From PMNU01 sp035480575 (lineage in GTDB: Bacteria > Patescibacteriota > Saccharimonadia > Saccharimonadales > UBA4665): a stretch of DNA of 42,437 nt. Shown here one piece after another: positions 7,917 through 16,707 of this stretch. Numbering within the stretch: the stretch's first letter is position 1; each line of letters begins with the position of its first letter. The DNA lies in NCBI GenBank assembly GCA_035480575.1, contig DATIHR010000011.1:1-42437 (forward strand). Direction: 5' to 3'. The translations under genes were made by a program, and so were the position numbers. The notes under the pieces were generated by a model. It was given only the letters and a program-made list of their open reading frames with translations. It was not told the origin of the DNA and did not search any database.

Positions 7917-8834
7917 ATGGCTAAGATAGTTGTACTCTGTGGTGGATCTTCGCCCGAACGAGCGGTATCACTGCGGTCGGGTGCGTCTGTTGCCGCCGCT
8001 TTAACGGCTGCCGGACATGACGTACGCATTATAGACCCTAAGAACGGTTTGCAGCGCCACGGTATTGCTCTCGAACAAGCTGACGTCGTATTCCCCGTAC
8101 TGCACGGCGCAGGCGGCGAAGACGGTACTATACAACAAATGTTAGAGGCGATTACCGTACCGTTTGTCGGCTCGTCATCTACAGCTTCAGCATTATGTTT
8201 CGACAAAGAGCGGACCAAACGCCGGCTCAAAGACGCCGGCATTACGGTGCCTCCCGGCGAAGTCGTCACGCTTACTACCATGTGGGAATCGCCACTAGCC
8301 ACCGCCCCGTTCGTCTTAAAGCCAGTTACTGGCGGTTCGAGTATCGACACGTTCATTGTGCGCAATGTCAAAACCGCCGATAAAAAAGCCATAGACAAAG
8401 CGCTGCAGTCGCATAAACACATGCTCCTCGAAGCCCTCATTGAAGGCACCGAATTAACCGTGGGGGTACTCGGTGAAACCGCACTACCTCCGGTTGAGAT
8501 CGTCCCACCAGAGGGCGGCGAATTTGACTACGATAATAAGTACAATGGCAAGACGGTCGAGCTATGTCCGCCGGTACACATTACACCTGGCGAGCAGTGG
8601 AAAGTGCAAAAACTAGCCGTGCGTATACATCACGCGCTGGGCTGCCGCGATCTTTCGCGTACCGATTTTATACTGGACAACGCCGGTACCTTTTATGCCC
8701 TAGAAATCAACACGTTACCGGGTATGACTGATCAAAGTCTCGTACCTAAAGAAGCCGCCGCCGCTGGCATACCCATGACACAGCTCGTAGATACACTGGT
8801 TGCCATGGCGCTTGCACGCGCACATAAATCATAA
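7917..8834 (+). CDS. ddl: D-alanine--D-alanine ligase
   Basis: 305 aa, typical length, ATP-grasp fold. Seen: N-terminal VVLCGGSSPERAVSLRSG (ligase signature 1), HGAGGEDGTIQ, the central ATP-grasp region FVLKPVTGGSSIDTF, and C-terminal signature ALEINTLPGMTDQSLVPKEAAAAG containing the metal-binding E/N pair. It makes D-Ala-D-Ala in the cytoplasm, the substrate of MurF. It ends 2 bp from the end of murF, which runs in the opposite direction. Confidence 0.96.
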   Translation: MAKIVVLCGGSSPERAVSLRSGASVAAALTAAGHDVRIIDPKNGLQRHGIALEQADVVFPVLHGAGGEDGTIQQMLEAITVPFVGSSSTASALCFDKERTKRRLKDAGITVPPGEVVTLTTMWESPLATAPFVLKPVTGGSSIDTFIVRNVKTADKKAIDKALQSHKHMLLEALIEGTELTVGVLGETALPPVEIVPPEGGEFDYDNKYNGKTVELCPPVHITPGEQWKVQKLAVRIHHALGCRDLSRTDFILDNAGTFYALEINTLPGMTDQSLVPKEAAAAGIPMTQLVDTLVAMALARAHKS

Positions 8835-8836
8835 AT

Positions 8837-10450
8837 TTACGGCTTAAACTGTTTTTTCTTAACTGTTAACCAATGCGATGATTGACGCACAAGCTTGTGG
8901 ACGTCGCCAGGATTTTCGAGCAGCGTCTTAAGCGCCTCTTCGGCAAACACACGATTTTGCGATCCCTTGGCCAATACTACTGCGCCTTCTTGCAGATGGT
9001 CGCGCACGTACTCGCCAGCCATGTACGGACTGGCAAATGTTTCTACTATGCAGCCCTGTTCACGCGCCACGGGCGCTAAATAGTGTTCGGCGTCCGGGCC
9101 AATAGTGACCACAATGTCTAATTTTTTAGGGTCGCAATATGCACCCACTTCGCGATGTGCTTCGGGGCTATAACCACCTAATTCGTTCATGCTGCCTAAA
9201 ATCGCAATGCGTTGGGGCGCGTCACCGGCGTACAACACGTCGAGTGCCGCCTTGGTGGCGACGGGGCTAGCATTATAGGTATCATCTATGAGCGTACTGT
9301 TTTTAATACCAGGTAACACCTGCATACGGCCTGCAAAAGCGGCAAGAGTAACAATGCCGGCTTCTAGAGCCTGTTCATCTAAACCTAACGCATGTCCGGC
9401 AGCTACAGCCGCTACTGCAACCTTGGCGCCTTGCTCGCCTAACAGCGAGATATCTGCAGTTATTTCATGCGCCTTTCCTAACTGGAAAGTAACCGTCTGG
9501 CCGGCATGCCGCTTTTTGGTTGTCCGTTTCTTGGCGTAATACATCGACTGGGGCGTTAGCCCATAGGATTCGTACTGGTGATTCTTGAGGTATTGCGTCG
9601 GTACGTCATCTGTATTTACCAGTGATTGCTTGGCGTACGCTAATGCCGCCAGTTCCTCTTTGGCGACATTATCGACAGTCTCAAAAAACTCCATATGCTC
9701 GGCCGTTACCGCCGTAATAACCACCAGGTCGGGCTTAAGGTACGCAAAACGCTCGATAGTGCCCGGAGCATCTGTGCCCAGCTCGGCTACCACAAATTGA
9801 TACGGGTACGGTTTGCGTATGGCACGCTCGTTTGCTAGCAAGATTACCAGCCACGCGGGCACATTAAATATATGCGGCTGTACATGCCCAAAAAATATAA
9901 GCGGCACGGTGACTGGATCGTTGTAGTTACCCTCCTGCCAACGCACTGCATTGGTCGCCCCCAACAAACGGGCAATAGCGATTTTTGTCGATGTTTTGCC
10001 AACGCTACCAGCCACGCCCACTACCCGGAACGCATGGCGCTTCCGTAGCCGTACAACTTGACGAGCCAGCATTGCCGTCAGGAGCGCCTTGCCAGTGGCT
10101 TTTGGATGGAGCAGACGCCATATAAGTACCGGCAGTATCAGTACATGTGCAAGCACAATGGGGCAACCAATAATAAGCGCCGCGCCAAATTCCAAGCCGC
10201 CAGCCACTTGATACACTTGCCCCGCAACAATATATGCAACGCCAAGCGACAACTCTAGCGCCGCCACCATATACAACAAGCCAATGGCTAACGGATCAAT
10301 CGGACGGCTCGTTCGTATTGGCTTGCTAAAGTCCTGTGTTCCCCAAAAAGTACGCAGATACGCCCATGCACGGTACTCCGAGGCCGCAAGCATACGCAGG
10401 AGCTGTAAAGGCAGACGCCACGAGTACAGGCTAGCAAGTCCGCGCATCAT
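8837..10450 (-). CDS. murF: MurF-like Mur ligase with N-terminal membrane segments
   Basis: 537 aa, versus about 450 for usual MurF. The N-terminal ~135 residues carry two hydrophobic segments (about 53-78 and 88-112). The ligase part begins with the P-loop AGSVGKTSTK (about 147-156), then EGNYNDP, AELGTDAPGTIE, TAEHMEFF, the MurF-type DDTYNASP and SMNELG. MurF joins D-Ala-D-Ala to the UDP-MurNAc-peptide. The neighbour ddl supports this assignment, although MurT- or cyanophycin-synthetase-like ligases share the fold. An AAAGGAG sequence lies immediately upstream, and the second ATG (10447) has slightly better spacing. Confidence 0.88.
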   Translation of the reverse strand: MMRGLASLYSWRLPLQLLRMLAASEYRAWAYLRTFWGTQDFSKPIRTSRPIDPLAIGLLYMVAALELSLGVAYIVAGQVYQVAGGLEFGAALIIGCPIVLAHVLILPVLIWRLLHPKATGKALLTAMLARQVVRLRKRHAFRVVGVAGSVGKTSTKIAIARLLGATNAVRWQEGNYNDPVTVPLIFFGHVQPHIFNVPAWLVILLANERAIRKPYPYQFVVAELGTDAPGTIERFAYLKPDLVVITAVTAEHMEFFETVDNVAKEELAALAYAKQSLVNTDDVPTQYLKNHQYESYGLTPQSMYYAKKRTTKKRHAGQTVTFQLGKAHEITADISLLGEQGAKVAVAAVAAGHALGLDEQALEAGIVTLAAFAGRMQVLPGIKNSTLIDDTYNASPVATKAALDVLYAGDAPQRIAILGSMNELGGYSPEAHREVGAYCDPKKLDIVVTIGPDAEHYLAPVAREQGCIVETFASPYMAGEYVRDHLQEGAVVLAKGSQNRVFAEEALKTLLENPGDVHKLVRQSSHWLTVKKKQFKP

Positions 10451-10462
10451 ACTCCTTTGACC

Positions 10463-11866
10463 TTACAGCGATATACCCTGTACTTGCTGCTTCAGTGTTT
10501 CAGCATCAGGAGTCGTGCCGTTACTCCCTAAGAACGACCCAAGCAGTTCCATAATCGACTTAGCGTCTTTTGGTTTCTCGACATTCACTGGCTTGTTGTA
10601 ATCATTAATAGTAACGCGTGCGTCTACGGTTTGCCCATCGCTCGTCGTATTAACCACTACCTGGCGGATGTGCTTGCCATCCTTACTAATCCACAGTTCA
10701 GTTTTCGTTTTGCTCAGATCGGCCTTGTCGACCTCTTGGTTAAATGTTTTCAGGTCGTTATCGTTAATTTTTACAGCATCAAGTTTGGCATCTTTAAGAG
10801 CTTTGCCAAATGCTTTGACTTCGGTTTTATCTATACCGACGGTATAACGGTAGCAATCGGCACCCTTAATTTGCTCGGTCGGCGATACATGAGTCACCTG
10901 CAGGAACGGATGTGCCGTATAGGCATCGACAATTTTTTGTTGGTCAGCTTCGCTGAGTTTGGTCGATACATTGCCGTCGCTGTACTGACTAACAAGACTC
11001 TCGCTAATCTCGAACCACTGGTTATTAACCGATTGAACCATTTGCGCATAGGCACCACTTGTGTCACCCAATAGGGCATCCAGCCCTTTCAGCCCACCGA
11101 CACGAACGTAGTAACTTTTGCCATCCACGCTGCGCATATCGGCTGTAATGCTGGCGACAAGCACATCGAGCTTGGCACTCATATCAAACGCGCCTGAACG
11201 CGCCGCCATTCCGGTAAATGTGGCGCCGCCCATTTTTTTGTTGCCTTCTTTCAAGCTTGCTTCACCCTCTAACGACACACTGGTTATATCCTTAGAGAAC
11301 GAGTTAGCCAACGCCTGGCCCAAAATAGCATCCGGCTGGTTAGGCAAATAATAACCAACGTATGCAGCCGCCGAGCCAGCGCCCAGCACCAACAGTACAA
11401 GCACTACAATAAGTACAATAAGCTTTGTTTTCTTGCGTTTCTTGCCAGGCACTTGCGGTGCGACAGCTCCGTGCATAGCAGCCGATGCACCTGCTATATC
11501 GTCGTGCGATGCAGTTGCGGGCATATTACCTACTGAGGCTACGGCAGGTGCTTCTGTGGTTGATGTTTTGCCGCTAGGAATAACCACGCCCGGTGCTGGT
11601 GGCGTAGGCGGCTTTTGGCCCGCGTCTTCGGACTCGGAAAACGCGCCCACTACCGGTTTAGATGATACGAAGGGTTCGGGGGCATCACTACGAGCCACAT
11701 TAGCACGTAATGGCGAGCTTGTTGTTTCGGCCCCAGACGCCTCCGTCATACCCCATGCTTGAGGGGCGTCGTTATCAGTACTGTCGGCGGCAGGCGTCGG
11801 CACCGGCGGCTTTGATGCGCCATTATCAGAGGGCGATGGCGCAGGAGGAGTTACTTTTGGATCCAT
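10463..11866 (-). CDS. Membrane-anchored protein with long Pro/Ala-rich cytoplasmic tail
   Basis: 467 aa, no family recognised with confidence. Residues 1-140 are low-complexity, Pro/Ala/Ser-rich and probably disordered; KKRKKTK (142-148) precedes one transmembrane helix (about 149-171). The remaining ~295 residues should be extracytoplasmic: many beta-strand-like stretches and a lipoprotein-like layout (an 'alanine-serine-lysine' repeat region reminiscent of LppX/LolA-type folds, by feel only). It is 12 bp upstream of murF and shares a block with other envelope genes, so a cell-surface role is likely. Confidence 0.75.
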   Translation of the reverse strand: MDPKVTPPAPSPSDNGASKPPVPTPAADSTDNDAPQAWGMTEASGAETTSSPLRANVARSDAPEPFVSSKPVVGAFSESEDAGQKPPTPPAPGVVIPSGKTSTTEAPAVASVGNMPATASHDDIAGASAAMHGAVAPQVPGKKRKKTKLIVLIVVLVLLVLGAGSAAAYVGYYLPNQPDAILGQALANSFSKDITSVSLEGEASLKEGNKKMGGATFTGMAARSGAFDMSAKLDVLVASITADMRSVDGKSYYVRVGGLKGLDALLGDTSGAYAQMVQSVNNQWFEISESLVSQYSDGNVSTKLSEADQQKIVDAYTAHPFLQVTHVSPTEQIKGADCYRYTVGIDKTEVKAFGKALKDAKLDAVKINDNDLKTFNQEVDKADLSKTKTELWISKDGKHIRQVVVNTTSDGQTVDARVTINDYNKPVNVEKPKDAKSIMELLGSFLGSNGTTPDAETLKQQVQGISL

Positions 11867-11911
11867 GGAGTTCTTTCGATTTTACTAATAAGCTAAGCGT
11901 ATCACAAAAAG

Positions 11912-12799
11912 CTAGAGCTTGCGCAGCCTGTTTTGCAGCTCGTCGAACGATATAGTATTGCTCGGCAGCTGGACGCCTACCGGCACATCGTAGCTGTGGT
12001 ATGTCTGGGTGTAATTACCCGCAGGCAATGCGGCCGTAACAACATGGTGCGACACGACGTCTACTGTTAGCCGCACCCGGAGATCTTGTTGCGTATTAAA
12101 CCGATTAGGATCCAGTTGGTCTAAATCGTGTAGGCCAATACCTTGCGCGAACGACTTCATAAGCCGCGCATACGCCATTGGTTTAATCTTTACATCGTAT
12201 GCATATTGTAACCGGCCATTGGCATGCTGCTTGGTTACCTTAGAAAAATCAGTACTGTACACCTCTTGCTCGCGAATTTGGCGCATAAGATTATCACGCA
12301 AATCGGGCGAAAGCGATGCAACCGGCACCACCATGCCGCCCAAAGGCAAACCAGTCCCTAAAGCCGCCTGGCTAAATAACTGTCGCTGGCTACTTTTGGC
12401 CCACACGCCCAATATTTTGGAAAAATCAAGCTTGTGGCCATCTTTACCCTTTTGGTCGGTGGTAATGCTAGCGTACCGTGTGTAGTCGGTAGTAGGCGTG
12501 CCGATCATTTCGTTGACAACAATAGTACCCGGCTGCGTCAGTGTCGTGCGTGCATAACTCCGGTTGTCTGCGCCCAAAGAGTATTGCAACGTTTGCTTCA
12601 TAGTAGAGCCGCCGTTGTTTTGCTCTGCCTTAATAGTCACCCCTGTTGTGCGCATGCCTCGGTCGATAGCATTCCAAAATACACGCTCCGGATCAATAGC
12701 CTGCTTATACGCCCATAGGCATGCCGTTACCAGTAACAACAGCACCCCGACAACATATAATGCTAATAAGGGGCGACGTTTGAGAAAAGCTATAGACAT
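11912..12799 (-). CDS. Single-span membrane-anchored protein, unknown function
   Basis: 295 aa. One N-terminal transmembrane helix (about 11-31, LLALYVVGVLLLLVTACLWAY) with a short basic cytoplasmic tail, then an extracytoplasmic domain of ~260 residues. The region just after the helix (PERVFWNAIDRGMRTTGVTIKAE) resembles the equivalent part of the next gene (PDAILGQALANSFSKDITSVSLEGE): hydrophobic start, short helix, then strands. The two may be distantly related secreted domains, but this was judged by eye. TACAAT lies 6 nt before the ATG, predicting a leaderless transcript. Confidence 0.75.
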   Translation of the reverse strand: MSIAFLKRRPLLALYVVGVLLLLVTACLWAYKQAIDPERVFWNAIDRGMRTTGVTIKAEQNNGGSTMKQTLQYSLGADNRSYARTTLTQPGTIVVNEMIGTPTTDYTRYASITTDQKGKDGHKLDFSKILGVWAKSSQRQLFSQAALGTGLPLGGMVVPVASLSPDLRDNLMRQIREQEVYSTDFSKVTKQHANGRLQYAYDVKIKPMAYARLMKSFAQGIGLHDLDQLDPNRFNTQQDLRVRLTVDVVSHHVVTAALPAGNYTQTYHSYDVPVGVQLPSNTISFDELQNRLRKL

Positions 12800-12805
12800 G
12801 CAGGT

Positions 12806-12811
12806 ATTGTA
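12806..12811 (-). promoter_or_regulatory. -10 element, predicted leaderless
   Basis: TACAAT on the minus strand ends 6 nt before the ATG at 12799; there is no Shine-Dalgarno sequence. Confidence 0.5.
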
Positions 12812-12815
12812 TCAC

Positions 12816-13553
12816 CTATCGCGTCTGACGCCGCAAGGTTGCGGCACCCAGCAGTACAGCTACGACCGCAAAGCCTAATACGATAGCTATATAGGTGTAG
12901 GTATTCGACGAAAGCGTAGCCTCGCTCGCCACTCCGTTCATGGCCTTAACTGCGTATGTCAGCGGTAGTACATCGGCGACGTGCCGCAGTATGTCCGGCA
13001 TCTGGTTTAGTGGCACGAGCAAGCCGCATAACAAGAACTGCGGCAGCACGAATGCGGGCATAAACTGAGCCGCTTGGAATTCCGTACGTGCAAACGCACT
13101 GGCGAGCAAGCCGAGCGTTGTGCCGAGCAACGAATTAACCAACGCCACCAGTATAAGCCCCCATTGCGGCCCTTCTATGTCTAACCCATACAGATGCAGC
13201 GCAACCACGCTAACGAGCGTGGCCTGTATAATCGCTAGCACGCCAAAACTGAGCGCGTAGCCAACAATAATGTCGAGTTTGCCAACGGGCATTGCCAGCA
13301 GGCGCTCCAGCGTGCCGCTTGACCGTTCCCGCAAAGTAGTCATAGCTGTAACTACAAACATGACAATAAAAGGAAATAACCCAAGCAGTGTCGGCCCCAA
13401 CATGTCGAACATGCCAGGCGTATTGCTATACAACCAGGCCAGTAAGCCCATTAACACCAGCGGTACTACAAACAATAGGCCAACCGTCCGATGATCATGG
13501 CTGAGCTGACGCAGCACGCGCGCTGTTGTTGCAAATGTCCTTCGCGGGCTCAC
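12816..13553 (-). CDS. ABC-2 type transporter permease
   Basis: 245 aa from a GTG that overlaps the stop of the ATPase gene (GTGA at 13550-13553). The open frame extends further upstream, but that part overlaps the ATPase and has no membrane character. About six hydrophobic helices are seen, with the ABC-2 hallmark LRERSSGTLERLLAMPV between the second and third. The C-terminal LPLTYAVKAMNGV is also typical. It forms the membrane channel of an exporter with the ATPase; drug, lipid or polymer export are all possible. Confidence 0.9.
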   Translation of the reverse strand: MSPRRTFATTARVLRQLSHDHRTVGLLFVVPLVLMGLLAWLYSNTPGMFDMLGPTLLGLFPFIVMFVVTAMTTLRERSSGTLERLLAMPVGKLDIIVGYALSFGVLAIIQATLVSVVALHLYGLDIEGPQWGLILVALVNSLLGTTLGLLASAFARTEFQAAQFMPAFVLPQFLLCGLLVPLNQMPDILRHVADVLPLTYAVKAMNGVASEATLSSNTYTYIAIVLGFAVVAVLLGAATLRRQTR

Positions 13554-14266
13554 TTTGTACCTCCGGCAAGCGCCAGGAATGCCTCGTGCACATTCGGTGC
13601 CTTGGCTTTTGCGAGCAGCTCTTTCTTGGACCCATGGTGTAAAATAGCCCCATCGCGCACTAGCAGTAGCTGTGGGCATTGCTCTGCCTCGTCCATAACA
13701 TGGCTCGATACAATTAACGTACGGCCACTATCTGCCAGGTTTCGGAACAAACGCCATAAGTGCTCACGAAGCACGGGGTCCAACCCAACGGTTGGTTCAT
13801 CGAGCACGAGCAGCGGTGGTTCGCCCAATAAAGCAACCGCTAGGCTAACACGCGCCTTTTGCCCGCCCGATAACGACCCGACTAACTGGTTAGCCTGCGC
13901 GCGCAGATCGACCGTTTCTATAACTTTATCGGCTTCGGCACGAGGCAAACCTAACATGGATGCAAAGTAGGCGACGTTTTGGCGAGTCGTAAGGTCTTCG
14001 TACACTGCCGGGCTTTGCGTTACATACCCTATTTGACTACGCAATATTTTGCTACCGGCAGGCGCGCCTAGCACCACGAGCTGTCCGCCGGTAATAATTT
14101 GCGCCCCCACAATAGTACGAATAAGCGTCGTCTTGCCGGCACCACTCGGGCCAATAACGCCCGTTAACGTTCCACGATCAACCGTAAACGAAACGTCAAT
14201 GAGTGCTTTCGTAGTACCGCGAGTAACAGATAGATGCTTAGCGGTAACGGCCGCTTCAGAAACCAT
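13550..14266 (-). CDS. ABC transporter ATP-binding protein
   Basis: 238 aa, complete ABC ATPase: Walker A GPSGAGKTT (about 39-47), Q-loop YVTQSP, signature SLSGGQKARV (131-140), Walker B LLVLDEPTVGLDP (152-164), and the H-switch SSHVMDEAEQ. It powers the ABC-2 permease to which it is translationally coupled. The similarity is to the CcmA/DrrA-type exporter ATPases. TATACT lies 7 nt before the ATG, predicting a leaderless mRNA. Confidence 0.95.
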   Translation of the reverse strand: MVSEAAVTAKHLSVTRGTTKALIDVSFTVDRGTLTGVIGPSGAGKTTLIRTIVGAQIITGGQLVVLGAPAGSKILRSQIGYVTQSPAVYEDLTTRQNVAYFASMLGLPRAEADKVIETVDLRAQANQLVGSLSGGQKARVSLAVALLGEPPLLVLDEPTVGLDPVLREHLWRLFRNLADSGRTLIVSSHVMDEAEQCPQLLLVRDGAILHHGSKKELLAKAKAPNVHEAFLALAGGTK

Positions 14267-14273
14267 AAGTATA

Positions 14274-14279
14274 AGTATA
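14274..14279 (-). promoter_or_regulatory. -10 element of the ABC exporter operon, predicted leaderless
   Basis: TATACT on the minus strand ends 7 nt before the ATG at 14266. A second TATACT at 14268-14273 is one nt from the ATG. Confidence 0.5.
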
Positions 14280-14391
14280 TCGCATCCCCGGCTGTAGAGC
14301 AGCCGTGGTTTTTATGGCATTTCTTACAGCTTTATCCAAGCCTATGGCAGTAGGCTAAGAATGTTATTAGTTAAAGGAGGAGGTATATACT

Positions 14392-14523
14392 ATGGCAACA
14401 TCAGGAAAATCACGCCGCGGCTTTGCTGCAATGGACCCTAAAAGACAGCGCGAAATTGCAGCACGCGGCGGCCGCGCCAGCCGCGGCGGCGGCAAGCGCA
14501 AGCAACCCGAGACCGCATCATAA
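14392..14523 (+). CDS. KGG-motif stress protein (Con-10/GsiB type)
   Basis: 43 aa. It contains RGFAAMDPKRQREIAARGGRAS, which fits the stress-induced KGG repeat (GFAAMDPEKQREIASKGG) found in small hydrophilic proteins such as Con-10 and GsiB; here the lysine of KGG is Arg. A strong ribosome site (AAAGGAGGAGG) lies 7 nt upstream, the best in the window. The C-terminus is basic and Gly-rich. The family is linked to stress and desiccation; the biochemical role is unknown. Confidence 0.85.
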   Translation: MATSGKSRRGFAAMDPKRQREIAARGGRASRGGGKRKQPETAS

Positions 14524-14586
14524 CCTGCTTGCACGGGCGGTAGACGGCAAACTGCTGTACCTTGCGCACGACCAGCTTTGGTAGCC

Positions 14587-14614
14587 AATCAGGAGCCTTT
14601 ACAGGCTCCTGATT
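14587..14614. terminator. Intrinsic terminator between convergent genes
   Basis: A perfect 12-bp stem (14587-14598 with 14603-14614) with a TTAC loop is followed on the plus strand by GTTTATT. It ends the KGG gene and, as it lies 3 bp past the convergent gene's stop, may serve both. Confidence 0.75.
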
Positions 14615-14616
14615 GT

Positions 14617-15336
14617 TTATTCGGCCGGCTCCTCAAGAAACCAACGGACAAACAGCTGCTTACGGACCTGATCAAACAGAACTCCCTCTTTGCTTTGTGG
14701 CATTCGGGTAAAACCTTGACGCACGCGCCACATTGCCGCCTCTTGCTTGTGCTGCATCAGCAGGCCTGCCGTACGGCCTAAACGTGTAACCATCGCCCGG
14801 TCGCCACTCCCCATACTGCCAGTATGTTTCAGCAACTCGTGAGCGGCGCCAATAGCGGTATATTTATCGGGAGCCCAAGGAATGCCCGCTTTCTTGTCAT
14901 TAACGACATCCCTGGCCAGGCCTGCGGCTCCGCGCACCATTGCCAACCTGCCCATAACCTTATAGGTAGCACGACGCGCCACCGTCGGCTGGACGCCTTC
15001 TACGTAAGGCTGCTCATCCCCTAAAAGGTAAGGGGATAGATCTTCCGCTACATCATCAAGTACAGTGTCGGCCGCCTTAATCAGACCAACAGCGTCCGCG
15101 GCGCCCGGGTTGTGCAAAGCACGTTTTACGGTAGCCAGCCCATAGGCGATAGTCAGCTCGCCGACATGCATAACTTGGCGAACATCATGCTCGTTACGTC
15201 GCCTTGCTTGCATGCCCTCACGAAAAACATACGGTAGCTTATGGTAACAGCCGGTCACGGCTTGATCAATAATCTCGTCACGGCAACCCTCTAGTTGCCG
15301 ACTGTATAAAAATGCCTCTGGCAGTGATGCTGGCAT
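14617..15336 (-). CDS. Uncharacterised protein, paralogue of the gene at 15791
   Basis: 239 aa, soluble, largely helical, no recognised family. It is clearly related to the product of 15791-16498: both start with SLPEAFLYS/SLPESFIYS, share HxGELxxAYGLAS/T near residue 57, a middle PYVEGV/PYVDGV segment followed by a VMxRxAGRxA-type helix, and AAHELLKHTGSMGSGDRAM versus AAHLLLEHTGDSGREDRAM. The two copies are separated only by the DUF427 gene, so they probably arose by local duplication. GAGGG lies five nt before the ATG. Function unknown. Confidence 0.75.
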   Translation of the reverse strand: MPASLPEAFLYSRQLEGCRDEIIDQAVTGCYHKLPYVFREGMQARRRNEHDVRQVMHVGELTIAYGLATVKRALHNPGAADAVGLIKAADTVLDDVAEDLSPYLLGDEQPYVEGVQPTVARRATYKVMGRLAMVRGAAGLARDVVNDKKAGIPWAPDKYTAIGAAHELLKHTGSMGSGDRAMVTRLGRTAGLLMQHKQEAAMWRVRQGFTRMPQSKEGVLFDQVRKQLFVRWFLEEPAE

Positions 15337-15400
15337 ACGTACCCTCGTTTAAATACCCATGGTATCAAACTGTACGTGACCGACAAATCTAAACGTATTA

Positions 15401-15703
15401 CTACTCGGTAATTGTCGTGTCGCGCCAAAAAGCAACGTAGTTACTAAAGTCTTTACCAACACGCTCAATAGCGCTTGCCTTGAGGTCGGGGTATGCCCAC
15501 GCGCTATCGTTGCTCCAGCTGCCGCCCTCGCCGACATCGTAATATTGGCACGTACCCTTCCAGTAGCATGTGTAGGGCGTTTGACTTGCCCGCAAGTACT
15601 GCCAGTTAACTGACGATGGCGGAAAATACCAATTGCGCTCTATAAAAATGAGATCGCCCTTCGGCGCCTCGGCAATAACCGTGCCGTTCCATACTGCCTT
15701 CAT
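15401..15703 (-). CDS. DUF427-family protein
   Basis: 100 aa from the ATG at 15703, giving the typical DUF427 start MKAVWNGTVIAEAPK; an upstream in-frame start at 15724 is not used because TATACT lies between the two. Family landmarks are seen: ERNWYFPPSSVNWQYLRAS, then TPYTCYWKGTCQYYDV, AWAYPDLKASA and NYVAFW. DUF427 proteins are small single-domain beta proteins of unknown biochemical function. The gene separates two paralogous unknown genes. Confidence 0.88.
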   Translation of the reverse strand: MKAVWNGTVIAEAPKGDLIFIERNWYFPPSSVNWQYLRASQTPYTCYWKGTCQYYDVGEGGSWSNDSAWAYPDLKASAIERVGKDFSNYVAFWRDTTITE

Positions 15704-15710
15704 CCTAGCC

Positions 15711-15716
15711 AGTATA
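15711..15716 (-). promoter_or_regulatory. -10 element of the DUF427 gene, predicted leaderless
   Basis: TATACT on the minus strand ends 7 nt before the ATG at 15703, with no Shine-Dalgarno sequence. Confidence 0.5.
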
Positions 15717-15790
15717 CATGACACTTAACATGTTAACTAAAAACAATCTCTTGGGGTGGCCGTCTGCCGAATGATCTTCGGTTTTGTCCT

Positions 15791-16498
15791 CTACTGCTCG
15801 CTGCGCGCACTCGCATGGTCGCGCAGGTCGTTGACAATCTGCTTCAAAAGCTTTGCTTCGGGACTGACGCTTACAGGTTTGTCGAAGGGCATAAATGTCC
15901 GCCACAGTAGCGCCTCAGTCGGGTTGCCGCCCAGCGTCGCTAGCTCGTGTCCAAACTCGGCATTCATTGCTCGATCTTCTCGCCCGCTATCGCCCGTATG
16001 TTCTAAAAGCAAATGTGCGGCAGTAATAGACGACAGCCTACTAGAGATTGGCTGCCCATCGTTAACGTCAACGGCCGCTTCTATCGCCCCATGCGCTACC
16101 GCTATTCTGCCCGCCACCCGATACATAACGCGCAGCGCATCCATAGCCGGTACGCCATCTACATACGGCACACCATCCTTGCCAACTATATACCGATGCA
16201 CTTGCTCCGATATGTCCAATAAATCTTCATGGGCCCCGTCCAAAATCCCGTACGCTTCATTTACATCATGCACAGCAAGCGCATAGCGTGTCGAGGCCAG
16301 TCCGTATGCAACCGCCAATTCGCCATGCTGTGCGTGCTGGCGTGCATCAAGCCGGCCAGGATCTATTTGACGGACACCCTCCTCAAAATATCTATCTGCA
16401 TCACTAAAACGGCCATCAAGAGCATCCGTAAGTAACCGTACCCTGAGTTCTTCAGCTTGCGGACTATATATAAATGATTCAGGAAGCGATGACGTCAT
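15791..16498 (-). CDS. Uncharacterised protein, paralogue of the gene at 14617
   Basis: 235 aa, soluble, predicted mostly alpha-helical. See the entry at 14617 for shared motifs (SLPESFIYS, QHGELAVAYGLAS, PYVDGVPAMDALRVMYRVAGRIA, AAHLLLEHTGDSGREDRAM). The repeated histidines in HxGEL and AAHxLLxHTG are conserved between copies and could bind a ligand or metal, but this is speculation. An AAGGA sequence lies 9 nt before the ATG. Confidence 0.75.
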   Translation of the reverse strand: MTSSLPESFIYSPQAEELRVRLLTDALDGRFSDADRYFEEGVRQIDPGRLDARQHAQHGELAVAYGLASTRYALAVHDVNEAYGILDGAHEDLLDISEQVHRYIVGKDGVPYVDGVPAMDALRVMYRVAGRIAVAHGAIEAAVDVNDGQPISSRLSSITAAHLLLEHTGDSGREDRAMNAEFGHELATLGGNPTEALLWRTFMPFDKPVSVSPEAKLLKQIVNDLRDHASARSEQ

Positions 16499-16590
16499 GG
16501 CGCGATATCCTTATGCTTATATAGTCATGGTATACAAGGCCGCACGACAAAACAACGTAGTTCTAACAAGGTGAAGCGTCGTTTGCTTGG

Positions 16591-16667
16591 TGGTGGAGCA
16601 TGGCGGATTCGAACCGCCGACCTCGTGCGTGCGATGCACGCGCTCTAGCCAACTGAGCTAATGCCCC
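16591..16667 (-). tRNA. tRNA-Ala(CGC)
   Basis: 77 nt including an encoded CCA. Acceptor GGGGCAT pairs with ATGCTCC and contains the alanine identity pair G3-U70. The anticodon loop ATCGCAC gives CGC, reading GCG. D-arm and T-arm (GGTTCGAATCC) are normal. A TATGAT promoter element lies about 16 nt upstream. The first 27 nt are the same as in tRNA-Ala(GGC) at 21815. Confidence 0.95.
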
Positions 16668-16707
16668 AGGTTAACGGGTTTATCATAAAGCAAAACGTAT
16701 CGTTTTA

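Noticed and set aside
7871..8449. N-terminal extension of the deacetylase frame
   Set aside because: It would overlap most of ddl in antisense; the ATG at 7870 directly gives a membrane anchor.
13554..13679. Upstream extension of the ABC permease
   Set aside because: It overlaps the ATPase and lacks hydrophobic character; the GTGA overlap gives a better start.
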